Shown here piece by piece: positions 12,825 to 22,050 of a stretch of 64,000 nucleotides of DNA. Positions within the stretch are counted from its first letter, which is position 1. Every line of letters begins with the position of its first letter. The notes below the pieces were generated by a model, which did no database searches, was not told the DNA's origin, and saw only the letters and a list, made by a program, of their open reading frames with translations. The stretch lies in NCBI GenBank assembly GCA_023150915.1, contig JAKLKA010000003.1:81594-145593 (forward strand), written 5' to 3'. The position numbers were made by a program, and so were the translations under genes. This stretch comes from Polyangiaceae bacterium. Lineage in GTDB: Bacteria; Myxococcota_A; Polyangia; Polyangiales; Polyangiaceae.

Positions 12825-15800
12825 ATGAGCGAAAGCGACTTGGTGATCGGCTTGGACGTCGGCTCCACCACCGTCAAGGCGGTGGTGGTCGAGCCCGACT
12901 CGCTGAACGTGGTCTGGCACGACTACCAGCGCCACCACACCCAGCAGCCCGAGAAGACGCTCGAGCTGCTCGAGGCGATCCTGGCGGCCTTCCCCCAGCA
13001 GCCGGCGGACCGCTGGCGCATCTTCCTCACCGGCTCTGGCTCGGGCCCGTTGGTCGAGCCCACCGGCGGCAAGTTCGTCCAAGAGGTGAACGCGGTCACG
13101 CTCGCCGTGGAACGCAAGCACCCCGACGTGATGAGCGTGATCGAGCTGGGCGGGCAAGACGCCAAGATCATCATGTTCAAAGAAGACGCGAACGGCGGCC
13201 CGAAGACCGCGCTCGCCTCGATGAACGACAAGTGCGCCAGCGGCACGGGCGCAACCATCGACAAGTGCATGATCAAGGTGGGGGCCGAGCCCGGCTTCGC
13301 GACCTCGCTGCACTTCGACGACTCGAAGTTGCACCACGTCGCCGCCAAGTGCGGGGTGTTCGCCGAGACCGACATCGTCAACTTGGTCAAGGCCGGGATC
13401 CCGAAGGCCGAGGTCCTGAACTCCCTGGCCGACGCCATCGTGCTCCAGAACCTCTCGGTGCTCACACGCGGCAACACGCTCAAGGCCAAGGTGCTGCTGC
13501 TCGGCGGGCCCAATACCTACCTGCCGTTCCTCAAAGAGTGCTGGCAGAAGCGAATTCCCGAGACCTGGCGCGATCGCGGCTACGACTTCCCCAACGACGT
13601 CCCCATCGACGAGCTGATCTTCGTTCCGGACCAGAGCGAGCTGTACGCCGCCTTCGGTGCTGCTGCGTACGGCCTGGGCGAAGACGCCACCGCCGCGAGG
13701 TTCGCCGGAGCGGACCGGCTGCGGGAGTTCATCCAGAACGGCCGCCGGTCGCGGCTCGGCGAGCAGGCAGGCCCGCCCCTCAGCACGAACGGCGAAGAAA
13801 CCCAGGCATTCATCGACGCCTATCGGGTGCCGCGCTTCGAGCCGGCGCGCTTCTCCCCGGGTCAGGTCGTGCGGGCGGTGATCGGGCTCGACGGCGGTTC
13901 GACCAGCAGCAAGGCGGTGCTGGTGGACGAGCAGGGCACGATCCTGGCGAAGGCGTACCAGCTCTCGAAGGGCAACCCCATCCAGGACGCGAAAGAGCTG
14001 GTGGCGGCCCTGGAAGAGGGCGTGACCCGCCAGGGAGCGACGCTCCACTGCCTGGGGTTCGGCGCCACGGGGTACGCCGGAGACGTGCTGGACGAGTGCG
14101 TGCTCGCCGACGTCAACGTGGTCGAGACGGTCGCACACATGATCAGCGCGGTGCACTACTTCGGTGACGTCGACGTGATCTGCGACATCGGCGGGCAGGA
14201 CATCAAGGTTCTGTTCATGAAGAACGGCGACATCCAGAACTTCAAGCTGTCGAACAGCTGCAGCGCCGGGAACGGAATGCTGCTCCAGGCGATGGCCGAT
14301 CAGTTCGGTCTGCCGGTCACGGAATATGCCGAGACGGCGTTCAAGGCCGAGCTGGCACCCAAGTTCTCATACGGCTGCGCAGTGTTCCTGGACACCGACC
14401 GCGTGAACTTCCAAAAAGAGGGCTTCCAGAAGGAAGAGCTCTTGGCGGGCCTGGCCCAGGTGCTCCCGAAGAACGTCTGGCAATACGTGGTCCAGATCCC
14501 ACGCCTCGCCTCGCTGGGGCGCAAGTTCGTGCTGCAGGGCGGCACGCAGTACAACCTGGCGGCGGTCAAGGCGCAGGTCGACTACATCAAGCAGCGGGTG
14601 CCCGGCGCCGAGGTCTACGTGCACCCCCACACCGGTGAGGCCGGCGCCATCGGCGCCGCGATGGAAACCCTGCGGCGCTTCGAGCGCAGCGGCAGCTCAC
14701 GCTTCATCGGAGTGAGCGGCCTGCTCGCGCTCGAGTACACCACCAAGAACGACGAAGAGACGGTCTGTCACTTCTGCGCAAACGAGTGCAAGCGCTCGTT
14801 CATCGATGCACGGCGCCCCGACGGCTCGACCTCGCGCTACATCTCGGGCTTCTCTTGCGAGAAAGGCACCGTCGAGAGCAAGGACGCAATGCTCGCGCTG
14901 GTCGCCGAGCGCAAGAAGATAGCCGCCGCTCATCCCAACCTGGTCGAGTACGAAGCCCGGCGCGCGTTCCAGCACTTCTACGAGCCCGCGGCGATGCCGG
15001 CCCACGGCTCACCGCTCTCCGACGTCCGGGTCGAGCGTGGCTTGTTCCGGGTGAAGCGCAGGACCATCACCCGCCCTTTCCAGCGCTCGAGCGACGAGAG
15101 CTGGAAGCGCCGGAGGCAGATGCGCATCGGCATGCCCCGCGTGCTGAACATGTACTCCACGGCGCCGTTCTTCCGGACCTACTTCGAGGCGCTGGGCATC
15201 CCCAAGCAGAGCGTGGTGTTCAGCGAGCCCACCAGTGAAGAGATGTGGGTCGAGGGTGGAAAATACGGCTCGGTCGACCCCTGCTTCCCCAGCAAGTCGG
15301 TACAAGCACACATCCACAACCTGCTCTTCCGCAAGCACGATCCGGAGCAGGGCCGCGGACTGACCCACATCTTCTTCCCGATCTTGACCCACGTGCCAGG
15401 CTTCGTGAAAGACACGATGGACCACGCCTCGTGCCCCATCGTGGCTGGAACGCCCAACGTGATGAAGGCGGCGTTCACCAAAGAGGTCGACTTCTTCGCG
15501 CAGCGCGGCATCGAGTACGTGGACCCGGCGCTTTCGTTTGCCGAGCCCACGCTGCTGATGAAGCGCATGTTCGAGACCTTCGGGCCACGCCTGGGCGTGA
15601 CCGAAGACGAGAGCGATCATGCCTGCCGCCAGGGCGCGGCGGCGCTCGAGGCCTTCGAGGCGGACCTGCAGGCCAAGGGTCTGGCGATCCTCGAGACGGT
15701 GGAGCACGAGGACCGGATCGCCATCCTGGTGCTCAACCGCCCCTACCACGCGGATCCGGGGTTGAATCACGGCATTCCGGAGGAGTTCCAGGTGCTCGGC

Positions 15801-16454
15801 TACCCAATCCTGAGCATCCGTTCGATCCCCAAGGACCCCAAGTGGCTGGGACGGTTCTTCGCGAAAGACCTGGCCGACGGCCGAATGAAGCACCCGCTCG
15901 AGCTGAATCACGTGTGGCCCGAGAACTACTCGGCCAACAGCTCGCAGAAGGTCTGGGCCGCAACGTTCGCTTCGCGCCATCCGAACGTCGCCGTGCTCGA
16001 CTTGTCGAGCTTCAAGTGCGGTCACGACGCCCCGACCTACGGTCTGGTCGACACCATCTTGCAGACCTCGAAGACGCCCGCCGCCGCGCTGCACGACCTG
16101 GACGCCAACAAGCCCGGCGGCAGCATCAAGATCCGCGTGCGCACCTACGCCCACTCGCTACGACTGCACCAAGAACGCCTGGAAGACGTCTCGGCAAGGC
16201 GCCGCGAGCTGGAGCGCGCCGTGGACGAGAAGCGCCTCGAGTTGCTCGAGCTCAAGCAAGCACAGCTGAACGCGGCCCGGCGCGCGGATCCGTCGCTGCG
16301 CAGAGAGATCGAAGAGCTCGGGGCCAAGGTCCGGGCCTACGCATCACCACCGCTGCCCGCCGAGCTGCCGAAGAACGTCGTCCGCCTGGGCAAGAAACAA
16401 GACGGCCGCGTCGTGCCGGTCGACGCACCGATTTCTGCCATTCCCGCCGAGTGA
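12825..16454 (+). CDS. double-headed 2-hydroxyacyl-CoA dehydratase activase (BadF/HgdC-type, with DUF2229)
   Basis: 1209 residues from MSESDLVIGLDVGSTT, with GGAGAG upstream. Two HgdC-type ASKHA ATPase domains stand in tandem: IGLDVGSTTVKAVVV...GGQDAKI and IGLDGGSTSSKAVLV...GGQDIKV. Each has the two cysteines that hold the bridging [4Fe-4S] cluster in HgdC dimers: Cys137/Cys176 and Cys479/Cys518, both 39 residues apart. Next come a CHFCANEC motif (about 650), a DUF2229 domain starting at MRIGMPRVLNMYS (residue 766) and a charged coiled-coil near 1110-1170. The family uses ATP to push a low-potential electron into a 2-hydroxyacyl-CoA dehydratase-like partner, here probably the next gene, 17 bp downstream. 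Substrate unknown; unusual for a presumably aerobic host. Confidence 0.85.
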   Translation: MSESDLVIGLDVGSTTVKAVVVEPDSLNVVWHDYQRHHTQQPEKTLELLEAILAAFPQQPADRWRIFLTGSGSGPLVEPTGGKFVQEVNAVTLAVERKHPDVMSVIELGGQDAKIIMFKEDANGGPKTALASMNDKCASGTGATIDKCMIKVGAEPGFATSLHFDDSKLHHVAAKCGVFAETDIVNLVKAGIPKAEVLNSLADAIVLQNLSVLTRGNTLKAKVLLLGGPNTYLPFLKECWQKRIPETWRDRGYDFPNDVPIDELIFVPDQSELYAAFGAAAYGLGEDATAARFAGADRLREFIQNGRRSRLGEQAGPPLSTNGEETQAFIDAYRVPRFEPARFSPGQVVRAVIGLDGGSTSSKAVLVDEQGTILAKAYQLSKGNPIQDAKELVAALEEGVTRQGATLHCLGFGATGYAGDVLDECVLADVNVVETVAHMISAVHYFGDVDVICDIGGQDIKVLFMKNGDIQNFKLSNSCSAGNGMLLQAMADQFGLPVTEYAETAFKAELAPKFSYGCAVFLDTDRVNFQKEGFQKEELLAGLAQVLPKNVWQYVVQIPRLASLGRKFVLQGGTQYNLAAVKAQVDYIKQRVPGAEVYVHPHTGEAGAIGAAMETLRRFERSGSSRFIGVSGLLALEYTTKNDEETVCHFCANECKRSFIDARRPDGSTSRYISGFSCEKGTVESKDAMLALVAERKKIAAAHPNLVEYEARRAFQHFYEPAAMPAHGSPLSDVRVERGLFRVKRRTITRPFQRSSDESWKRRRQMRIGMPRVLNMYSTAPFFRTYFEALGIPKQSVVFSEPTSEEMWVEGGKYGSVDPCFPSKSVQAHIHNLLFRKHDPEQGRGLTHIFFPILTHVPGFVKDTMDHASCPIVAGTPNVMKAAFTKEVDFFAQRGIEYVDPALSFAEPTLLMKRMFETFGPRLGVTEDESDHACRQGAAALEAFEADLQAKGLAILETVEHEDRIAILVLNRPYHADPGLNHGIPEEFQVLGYPILSIRSIPKDPKWLGRFFAKDLADGRMKHPLELNHVWPENYSANSSQKVWAATFASRHPNVAVLDLSSFKCGHDAPTYGLVDTILQTSKTPAAALHDLDANKPGGSIKIRVRTYAHSLRLHQERLEDVSARRRELERAVDEKRLELLELKQAQLNAARRADPSLRREIEELGAKVRAYASPPLPAELPKNVVRLGKKQDGRVVPVDAPISAIPAE

Positions 16455-16471
16455 TCGAAGAGGTAACTGCC

Positions 16472-18325
16472 ATGACCCAATCCATCGCGTTCGAACCGAC
16501 CAAGAAACGTCTACCCCTTGCCGATCTGGACGTGGACGCCGAGCTGCGCCGCTTCGAGGCCGAAGAGAGCGCGCGCCTCGGGCTCACCGAGCGCGAACGC
16601 TGGGTGGAAGACATGGCGAACCTGAGCTTCACCCGCGCCCAGCGCTCGCAGGTGACGCTGCTGGTGGGCGGGCTCACCATGGCCCACGATCTGTTCGTCG
16701 AGGCCTCGCTGAAGCACGTGGGCTATTCGGTCTTGGCACTCGACGCTCCCGACAACGAGGCTCTGCGGCTCGGCAAGGAGTTCGGCAATCGCGGGCAGTG
16801 CAACCCCACCTACTTCACGGTGGGGAACCTGGTGAAGTTCCTGACCCACCTGCGCGACACGAAGGGCATGAGCACACGCCAGATCATCGAGTCGTACGTG
16901 TTCGTGACGGCCGGAGCGTGCGGCCCTTGCCGCTTCGGAATGTACGTGACGGAATACCGGAAGGCGTTGCGCGATGCCGGCTTCGAGGGCTTCCGCGTCA
17001 TGCTCTTCCAGCAGCAAGGCGGGCTCTCGCAGGCAAGCGGTGAAGAGATCGGCCTCGAGCTCAACCCCGAGTTCTTCCTGGCGCTGGTCAAGGCCTTGCT
17101 CGCGGGCGACGTGCTCAACGCGCTGGGCTACCGAATTCGACCGTACGAGCTGGAAGCAGGCGCGACCGACCGCGCGCTGGAGCAGTCGAAGCGCATTTGC
17201 TACGACGCGCTCGCTCACGGCAAGAGCATCCTCTGGGCGCTCGGACGCGCGCGCAGGCTGCTGGGCGCCGTTGCCGTCGATCGCACTCGACCCAAGCCAC
17301 GGGTGGCCATCATCGGCGAGTTCTGGGCGATGACCACCGAGGGCGACGGCAACTACCAGCTGCAGCGCTTCCTCGAACGCGAGGGCGCCGAGGTGGACAT
17401 CCAGCTGGTGACTGCCTGGCTGCTCTACAACATCTGGGAAGTCTCGTGGGACACCGAGAACCGCGCCGAGCTTCGTGCCGAAGACGGCGGGCGCTTCGGG
17501 CTCGACGGGCTCGGCGAATACGGCGCCGCGCGGCGCAAGCTCATGCTCTGGGCCGCAGACCGGGCGTTGCGCGTGGTGTTCCACACCTATGCGTGGTGCG
17601 GAGGCCTCTACGACTATCATTTGCCGGACATGAAAGAGGTGGCGGACGCCGCCATGCCTCACTACGACAACGACCTGAGGGGCGGAGAGGGCCACATGGA
17701 GGTCGGCAAGCTCATCTTGAACGTGATGAAGCAGAAGGCCACCATGACGCTGAGTGTGAAGCCCTTCGGGTGCATGCCGTCGAGCAGTGTCAGTGACGGC
17801 GTGCAGTCACTGGTGACAGAGCGCTTCCCCGGCACGATCTACTGCGCCGTCGAGACCAGCGGGGACGGCGCCGTCAACTTCTACTCGCGCGTGCAGATGT
17901 ACCTGTTCAAGGCGCGGCAGGCCGCCGAGGCCGAAGCGCAGGCCGCGCTTGCCGCAAACGGTCTCGACGCCGAAACCCTCGGCGCGGCGCTCGACCGCCA
18001 CCCACGCCTTCGGAGGGCGCTGAGCCGCGCGCCGCACTCGGGCGCGTGCACCACCACCGATCTGATCTGCCAGGCAGCAGAGCTCGAGCGGACGACCCGG
18101 GCCGAGCGGGCCCTGGGCACGGCGGTCCGGCTCGCGCGCGGCACCCGAAAGGCGCTGCTCCGCGCCGGAAAGACCCTCCCTTGGATGGTCTCGCTCGCGG
18201 CCCAGGCCACTGTCGAGCTGGGGGAGATCGCGCGCGACGAAGGCCCGAGCGCCCTTCAGAAGACCAAGGGGCGCCTGCTGGCGGTCGCGTTCGGTCTGGG
18301 CTCGGACGCGCGAGCCGCCGCCTGA
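16472..18325 (+). CDS. HgdB-like 2-hydroxyacyl-CoA dehydratase component
   Basis: 617 residues from MTQSIAFEPTKKRLPL with GAGGT upstream. Cysteines typical of this Fe-S family are seen: Cys110 in RGQCNPTYF, Cys150 and Cys153 in TAGACGPCRFGMY, and Cys434 in KPFGCMPSSSVSD, followed by TIYCAVETSGDGAVNFYSRVQMYLFKAR. It resembles the dehydratase D-component/DUF2229-associated proteins that receive an electron from the activase encoded just upstream. The last 120 residues are Ala/Arg-rich helices. The residue set fits a [4Fe-4S] protein, but I cannot tell whether it is a dehydratase or another reductive enzyme. Both genes form one transcription unit downstream of the palindrome at 12790. Confidence 0.8.
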   Translation: MTQSIAFEPTKKRLPLADLDVDAELRRFEAEESARLGLTERERWVEDMANLSFTRAQRSQVTLLVGGLTMAHDLFVEASLKHVGYSVLALDAPDNEALRLGKEFGNRGQCNPTYFTVGNLVKFLTHLRDTKGMSTRQIIESYVFVTAGACGPCRFGMYVTEYRKALRDAGFEGFRVMLFQQQGGLSQASGEEIGLELNPEFFLALVKALLAGDVLNALGYRIRPYELEAGATDRALEQSKRICYDALAHGKSILWALGRARRLLGAVAVDRTRPKPRVAIIGEFWAMTTEGDGNYQLQRFLEREGAEVDIQLVTAWLLYNIWEVSWDTENRAELRAEDGGRFGLDGLGEYGAARRKLMLWAADRALRVVFHTYAWCGGLYDYHLPDMKEVADAAMPHYDNDLRGGEGHMEVGKLILNVMKQKATMTLSVKPFGCMPSSSVSDGVQSLVTERFPGTIYCAVETSGDGAVNFYSRVQMYLFKARQAAEAEAQAALAANGLDAETLGAALDRHPRLRRALSRAPHSGACTTTDLICQAAELERTTRAERALGTAVRLARGTRKALLRAGKTLPWMVSLAAQATVELGEIARDEGPSALQKTKGRLLAVAFGLGSDARAAA

Positions 18326-18375
18326 AGCACGCCGGCTCGACCGGCCTGGAGCGGGGGTGCTATGGTGCGAGCAGC

Positions 18376-19557
18376 ATGTCGGCCCCGAGTCGCGCTCGTT
18401 TCGGAGCATGGGTGGCCGCGCTCGTCTTCGCCACCAGCGGTTGTCTCAAGACCCTGGACGAATCCCGGATGGACCAGACCGGCGGTGCCGGGACCACCGG
18501 CGGCGCGGGGGGCACCGGGGGCGGCGGCGGGGGCAGCGGCGGGGCCCCCACCGGCGGCAGCGGGGGCAGCGCGGGCAGCGGGGGCAGCGCCGGGTACGTC
18601 GCCTACGATCCGACGAAGTACCCCGTCACCAAGCTCTGGGCGGGCAAGCCCCCGATCGTGATGGCTGCCGACGAGACCGACGTCTACCTCGCCACGGGCG
18701 ACGAGGCAGACGCCGCGCTTCGCCGCGTCCCGATCGCCGGCGGGGCCGACCAAGCGCTACCCCCACTCTTGGAGAAACCGCGCGCCATGTCGGCGCCCTC
18801 GACGTCGGCGTTCGTGTTCGTGGTCGGGGGGAAGAACACCGGATCGGACGGCAGTGTGGTCCGCACCACGAAGGCCGGCGGCCCCAAGGACGCGATCGCC
18901 ATCGCTGGGCAGACGCCGCTGGGCGGCCGGGCAGTGTTCGCGGCGACGGATGGCTTCGCGTACGTGACCTTCGACACCGACGCGACGCATCCGGTCGGGC
19001 TCGCTCGCTTCGGCCTTGGCTCGGGGGTGTCCAATGCGACGGCGCTCTACACCGCCTCGGGTGCCGAGACTGCCGGAGCGGTCGTGGCCAGCGGCGCCTG
19101 CGTCTATTGGGTCTCGGCCGGCGACATCTGGGTCATGCCCACCGGCGGCGGGGCCCGGGCGGGCGCGCTCGATGCGCCCGTGACCGATGCCGTCGGGCTG
19201 ACTGCCGACGCGGCGAACTTCTACTACACCCGCGGCGACGGCAGCGTCTGGGCGCGCGCGCTCTCGGGCTCGGGGTGCGACGGGAAGGGAGCTGCGCCGA
19301 AACAGCTCGCCGCTGGGTTCTCCAACATCGGCCCGGTGATTCGCTTCAAGTCGAGCGCCACCGTGGCCTGGGCGGCCCGCGGCGACGAGACCCAAGGCTA
19401 TGCCGGCGGCGGTGTGTTTTCGATGCCGGCGGGCGGCGGCACGCCGACCCAGATCGCCCCGAAAGAGTCCGGGCCGACGGCCGTCGCCGACTCCCCCTAC
19501 GACGTGGTCTTCACCACCAGCACCGGCGAGCTGCGCAAGGTGCCGAAACCGAAGTGA
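18376..19557 (+). CDS. lipoprotein with Gly-rich linker, beta-propeller-like body
   Basis: 393 residues. The lipobox ATSGC gives Cys23. After a short charged stretch, about residues 37-74 are almost only Gly, Ser, Ala and Thr, a flexible surface tether. The body repeats blades with the look PIVMAADETDVYLATGD, GFAYVTFDTD, ACVYWVSAGDIWVMPTGG, ANFYYTRGDGSVWA, i.e. 'value shown at a step' beta-propeller repeats (about six), as in many myxobacterial lipoproteins of unknown role. Cys pairs in the body may form disulfides. No ribosome site; TATGGT lies 9 nt before the ATG. The gene converges on the next one with only 3 nt between stops. Confidence 0.8.
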   Translation: MSAPSRARFGAWVAALVFATSGCLKTLDESRMDQTGGAGTTGGAGGTGGGGGGSGGAPTGGSGGSAGSGGSAGYVAYDPTKYPVTKLWAGKPPIVMAADETDVYLATGDEADAALRRVPIAGGADQALPPLLEKPRAMSAPSTSAFVFVVGGKNTGSDGSVVRTTKAGGPKDAIAIAGQTPLGGRAVFAATDGFAYVTFDTDATHPVGLARFGLGSGVSNATALYTASGAETAGAVVASGACVYWVSAGDIWVMPTGGGARAGALDAPVTDAVGLTADAANFYYTRGDGSVWARALSGSGCDGKGAAPKQLAAGFSNIGPVIRFKSSATVAWAARGDETQGYAGGGVFSMPAGGGTPTQIAPKESGPTAVADSPYDVVFTTSTGELRKVPKPK

Positions 19558-19560
19558 CGG

Positions 19561-19974
19561 TCACTCGGCCACGGGTTTGAACACCCACATGCCGCCGTTG
19601 GTCGCGCTGGAGCCATTGCCCCAGGTCCCCGAGATCTTGCCGTCGTCCTTCTTGGCCAGCTTGGCCTTGCCGCTGGCACCCGGCTCTTCCCAGTCGCAGT
19701 CGAGGTCCTTCTCGCCGACCACCTTGCAGTCCATCGACCCGCTCTTGCCAGCATACAGGCAGTTCACGTTGCGCTTCACCTGGGTGCACTTCGCCTTGCC
19801 CCAGTTGCTCACGTAGGTGCCCTTGAAGTCGGCGAGCTTCTCTTCCGGGGCCGGCGGAGCGGCCGGCGGCGGCGGCGGCTCGGCGGCGGCCTGTTGCTGC
19901 TGGGGCGGCCCCTCCTTCTTGCAGGCGAGCAGAGCCGAGACGACAAGCATGAGGCAGGCCGAGGTCGTGCGCAT
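19561..19974 (-). CDS. small lipoprotein with Pro/Gln-rich linker
   Basis: 137 residues from MRTTSACLML, chosen because GGAGAG precedes it; an upstream in-frame start at 20037 encodes unlikely sequence. Lipobox ALLAC gives Cys18. A linker of Gln, Pro and Ala (about 24-48) leads to a compact C-terminal domain with GTYVSNWGKAKCTQVKRNVNC, SMDCKVV, LDCDWEE and ISGTWGNGSS, an eight-stranded, Cys-paired beta-barrel-like pattern. I do not recognise the family. Location is probably the outer-membrane inner or outer face. Confidence 0.75.
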   Translation of the reverse strand: MRTTSACLMLVVSALLACKKEGPPQQQQAAAEPPPPPAAPPAPEEKLADFKGTYVSNWGKAKCTQVKRNVNCLYAGKSGSMDCKVVGEKDLDCDWEEPGASGKAKLAKKDDGKISGTWGNGSSATNGGMWVFKPVAE

Positions 19975-20079
19975 TCTGAGCTCTCCGATGGCTTTCGTGG
20001 GGCCAGAGCCGTGGGCCCTGCCGGACCCGTTTGCCATCTGGCAGCGAAGATCCTATCACGCGCCCGAGCGGCCGACGCC

Positions 20080-21294
20080 ATGACTCAGAAGAACCAAAAA
20101 GACCGAGTGGTGTTCCACCTTGCGGGCCCCGATCGTCCGGGCGTGACGGCCCGAATCGCAGAGATCGTGGCCCAAGAGGGCGCTCAGCTGGTCGACATCG
20201 GCCAGAGCGTGCTGCACGGCTACCTCACGCTGTCGGCCATCGTCGAGATCCCCGCCAGCTCGGCGGCGTTGCGCGAAGTGTTGTTCTTCGCTTCGGATCT
20301 GGGGCTGCGCCTCGAGGTCACCAAGTTCGAGCCGGCATCCACCGCCCGCTCGGAGCACTTGCCCAGCGGCCTGTGCGTGACGGTGCTGGGGCAGCTGGCC
20401 AACGGCCGCGCCGTGGCGGCCATCACCCGCAACATGGCGGCCCGCGGGATGAACATCTTGGAGATCCGCTCGCTGTCGGACGACGACCTCGACGGGCTCG
20501 AGCTGCTGGCCGATCTTCCGCCGGGCCCGCTGGTGAAGCACGAAGAGCTCGCCGAGCTCCGTGGTCAGTTCCTGGAGCTGGGGGCGTCGCTGGGCGTGGA
20601 TCTGGCGGTGCAGCGCGACGACATCTATCGCCGCAGCAAGCGCATGGTGGTGATGGACGTGGACTCGACCTTCGTGAAGGGCGAGTTCATCGACGAGCTG
20701 GCAGGGTTGGTCGGCGTGAAGGAGCAGGTCGCCGCCATCACCGCGCGCGCCATGCGCGGCGAGCTGGACTTCAAGAGCGCCCTCGCAGAGCGCGTGAAGC
20801 TGCTCGAGGGCCTCAGCATGGATCGCGCCCGCGAGCTGGCCTCTCGTTTCGAGCTCACGCCGGGCGCCGAGCGCTTCGTTCGCATCCTGAAGAGCCTGGG
20901 GTTCCGCGTGGGTCTGGTGAGTGGTGGCTTCGACTTCTTCGTCGAGCCATTGAAGCAGCGCTTCGGGCTCGACTTCGCGTTCTCGAACGAGCTCGAGGTT
21001 CAGGGCGGGGTGCTCACCGGCCGCGTCCAGGGTTCGATCGTCGACGGCGAGCGCAAGGCCCAGGTGCTCCGCGACATGTCCAAGGTCTACGGCTGCCGAC
21101 TGGAGCAGACCGTGGCCATCGGAGACGGCGCCAACGACATGTTGATGCTCAAGGCAGCCGGCCTGGGCATCGCCTTCCGGGCGAAGCCCAAGCTGCAAGA
21201 GGTGGCAGACATGAGCCTGAACCACCACGAGCGGCTCGACACGCTGCTCTTCTTGATGGGGTTCCACGCCCGCGACCTGCGCGGCGTCGAGTGA
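20080..21294 (+). CDS. serB: phosphoserine phosphatase with two ACT domains
   Basis: 404 residues. Two N-terminal ACT-type regulatory domains (about 8-85 and 97-180; AGPDRPGVTARIAEIV and a second copy NGRAVAAITRNMAARGMNIL) precede a HAD phosphatase domain. Motif I is VVMDVDSTFVKGEF (Asp193, Asp195); motif II lies in GLVSGGFDFF; motif IV is GDGANDMLML with the Mg-binding aspartates. It releases serine from phosphoserine in the last step of serine synthesis, with serine probably sensed by the ACT part. The double-ACT form is the longer SerB variant known from mycobacteria and others. The downstream gene starts one base after the stop. Confidence 0.93.
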   Translation: MTQKNQKDRVVFHLAGPDRPGVTARIAEIVAQEGAQLVDIGQSVLHGYLTLSAIVEIPASSAALREVLFFASDLGLRLEVTKFEPASTARSEHLPSGLCVTVLGQLANGRAVAAITRNMAARGMNILEIRSLSDDDLDGLELLADLPPGPLVKHEELAELRGQFLELGASLGVDLAVQRDDIYRRSKRMVVMDVDSTFVKGEFIDELAGLVGVKEQVAAITARAMRGELDFKSALAERVKLLEGLSMDRARELASRFELTPGAERFVRILKSLGFRVGLVSGGFDFFVEPLKQRFGLDFAFSNELEVQGGVLTGRVQGSIVDGERKAQVLRDMSKVYGCRLEQTVAIGDGANDMLMLKAAGLGIAFRAKPKLQEVADMSLNHHERLDTLLFLMGFHARDLRGVE

Positions 21295-21295
21295 C

Positions 21296-22048
21296 ATGGC
21301 CAAGCTGCGCGCGCTGCCGTTGGTCCTTCCGGCAGACCAGCTCTCGGGCGCGGCCCCTGCGGCATTCGAGCGCGCGCTGGCGCAGGCCGCCGCGGGCGAC
21401 GCCACGCACCGCGGGCTGCTGCAGCTGTGCTCGACCCTCTGCCTCCACGCCATCGCACAGTGCGCACCGCCCAGCGCCCAGCGACCCGTTCGACACGCAC
21501 TCGACGTGGTGGAAGGCTTCGTGGGCGGTCGGCTCGACGCGCCCGCGGTCGCCAAGGCGCGCGCCGAGCTCTTCTCGGCACTGGCCCCCCTCGAGCGCGC
21601 CACCGCCGACGCAGTGCGCGGGGCGCTCTCGCGCGAGGCACGCCCACCGAAGTCAGCGACGCCCCTGGACCCCCACGCCGACGCGGTGGTGGTCCGGTGG
21701 GCCACGCTGGGCGCACACTATGCCGCCAGCGCGGCCGTGATCACCCTCGACGCCGTGGCCGCGCCCCGCGACGCGGTCCGCGTCCCCGCTCAGGCCGCCG
21801 GGGCGGTGGCCTATCGCTTCGTCGGGCTCGGTCACGCGCGCGCCGCCGACTTGCGCCAGCACGCGCTCGAGCAGGCCCAGTGGGAGCACGAGCGCACCGG
21901 CGCGGGCGAGCACGGGCACGGCCAGTTGGCGATCCAGCTCTGGCACGAGTTCTTGGGCGCCGCCTGGAAAGACGTGAGCGACGCGCAGCGCCTGCAGTAT
22001 TTCGAGCTGATCGAGTGGGCGTTGCCCCCGGCACTTCGCCCGAGCTGA
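21296..22048 (+). CDS. hypothetical protein coupled to serB
   Basis: 250 residues, rich in Ala (about a quarter) and predicted mostly helical, with no signal peptide. I do not recognise the family. Possible features are a His-containing region ERTGAGEHGHGQLAIQLWHEF, with several His/Glu residues that could bind metal, and a C-terminal LQYFELIEWALPPAL. The ATG lies one base after the serB stop codon, so it is translated from the same message. It converges with the methyltransferase gene with only 2 nt between the stops. Confidence 0.7.
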   Translation: MAKLRALPLVLPADQLSGAAPAAFERALAQAAAGDATHRGLLQLCSTLCLHAIAQCAPPSAQRPVRHALDVVEGFVGGRLDAPAVAKARAELFSALAPLERATADAVRGALSREARPPKSATPLDPHADAVVVRWATLGAHYAASAAVITLDAVAAPRDAVRVPAQAAGAVAYRFVGLGHARAADLRQHALEQAQWEHERTGAGEHGHGQLAIQLWHEFLGAAWKDVSDAQRLQYFELIEWALPPALRPS

Positions 22049-22050
22049 GC

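Noticed and set aside
16440..16480. Possible frameshift joining the activase and the HgdB-like gene into one protein
   Set aside because: The second gene has its own GAGGT ribosome site and ATG, and the activase has a normal stop; two genes fit the known family.
18480..18600. GGC-rich repeats that could look like a repeat array or CRISPR
   Set aside because: They are codon repeats of the Gly linker in a lipoprotein; no regular repeat-spacer pattern.
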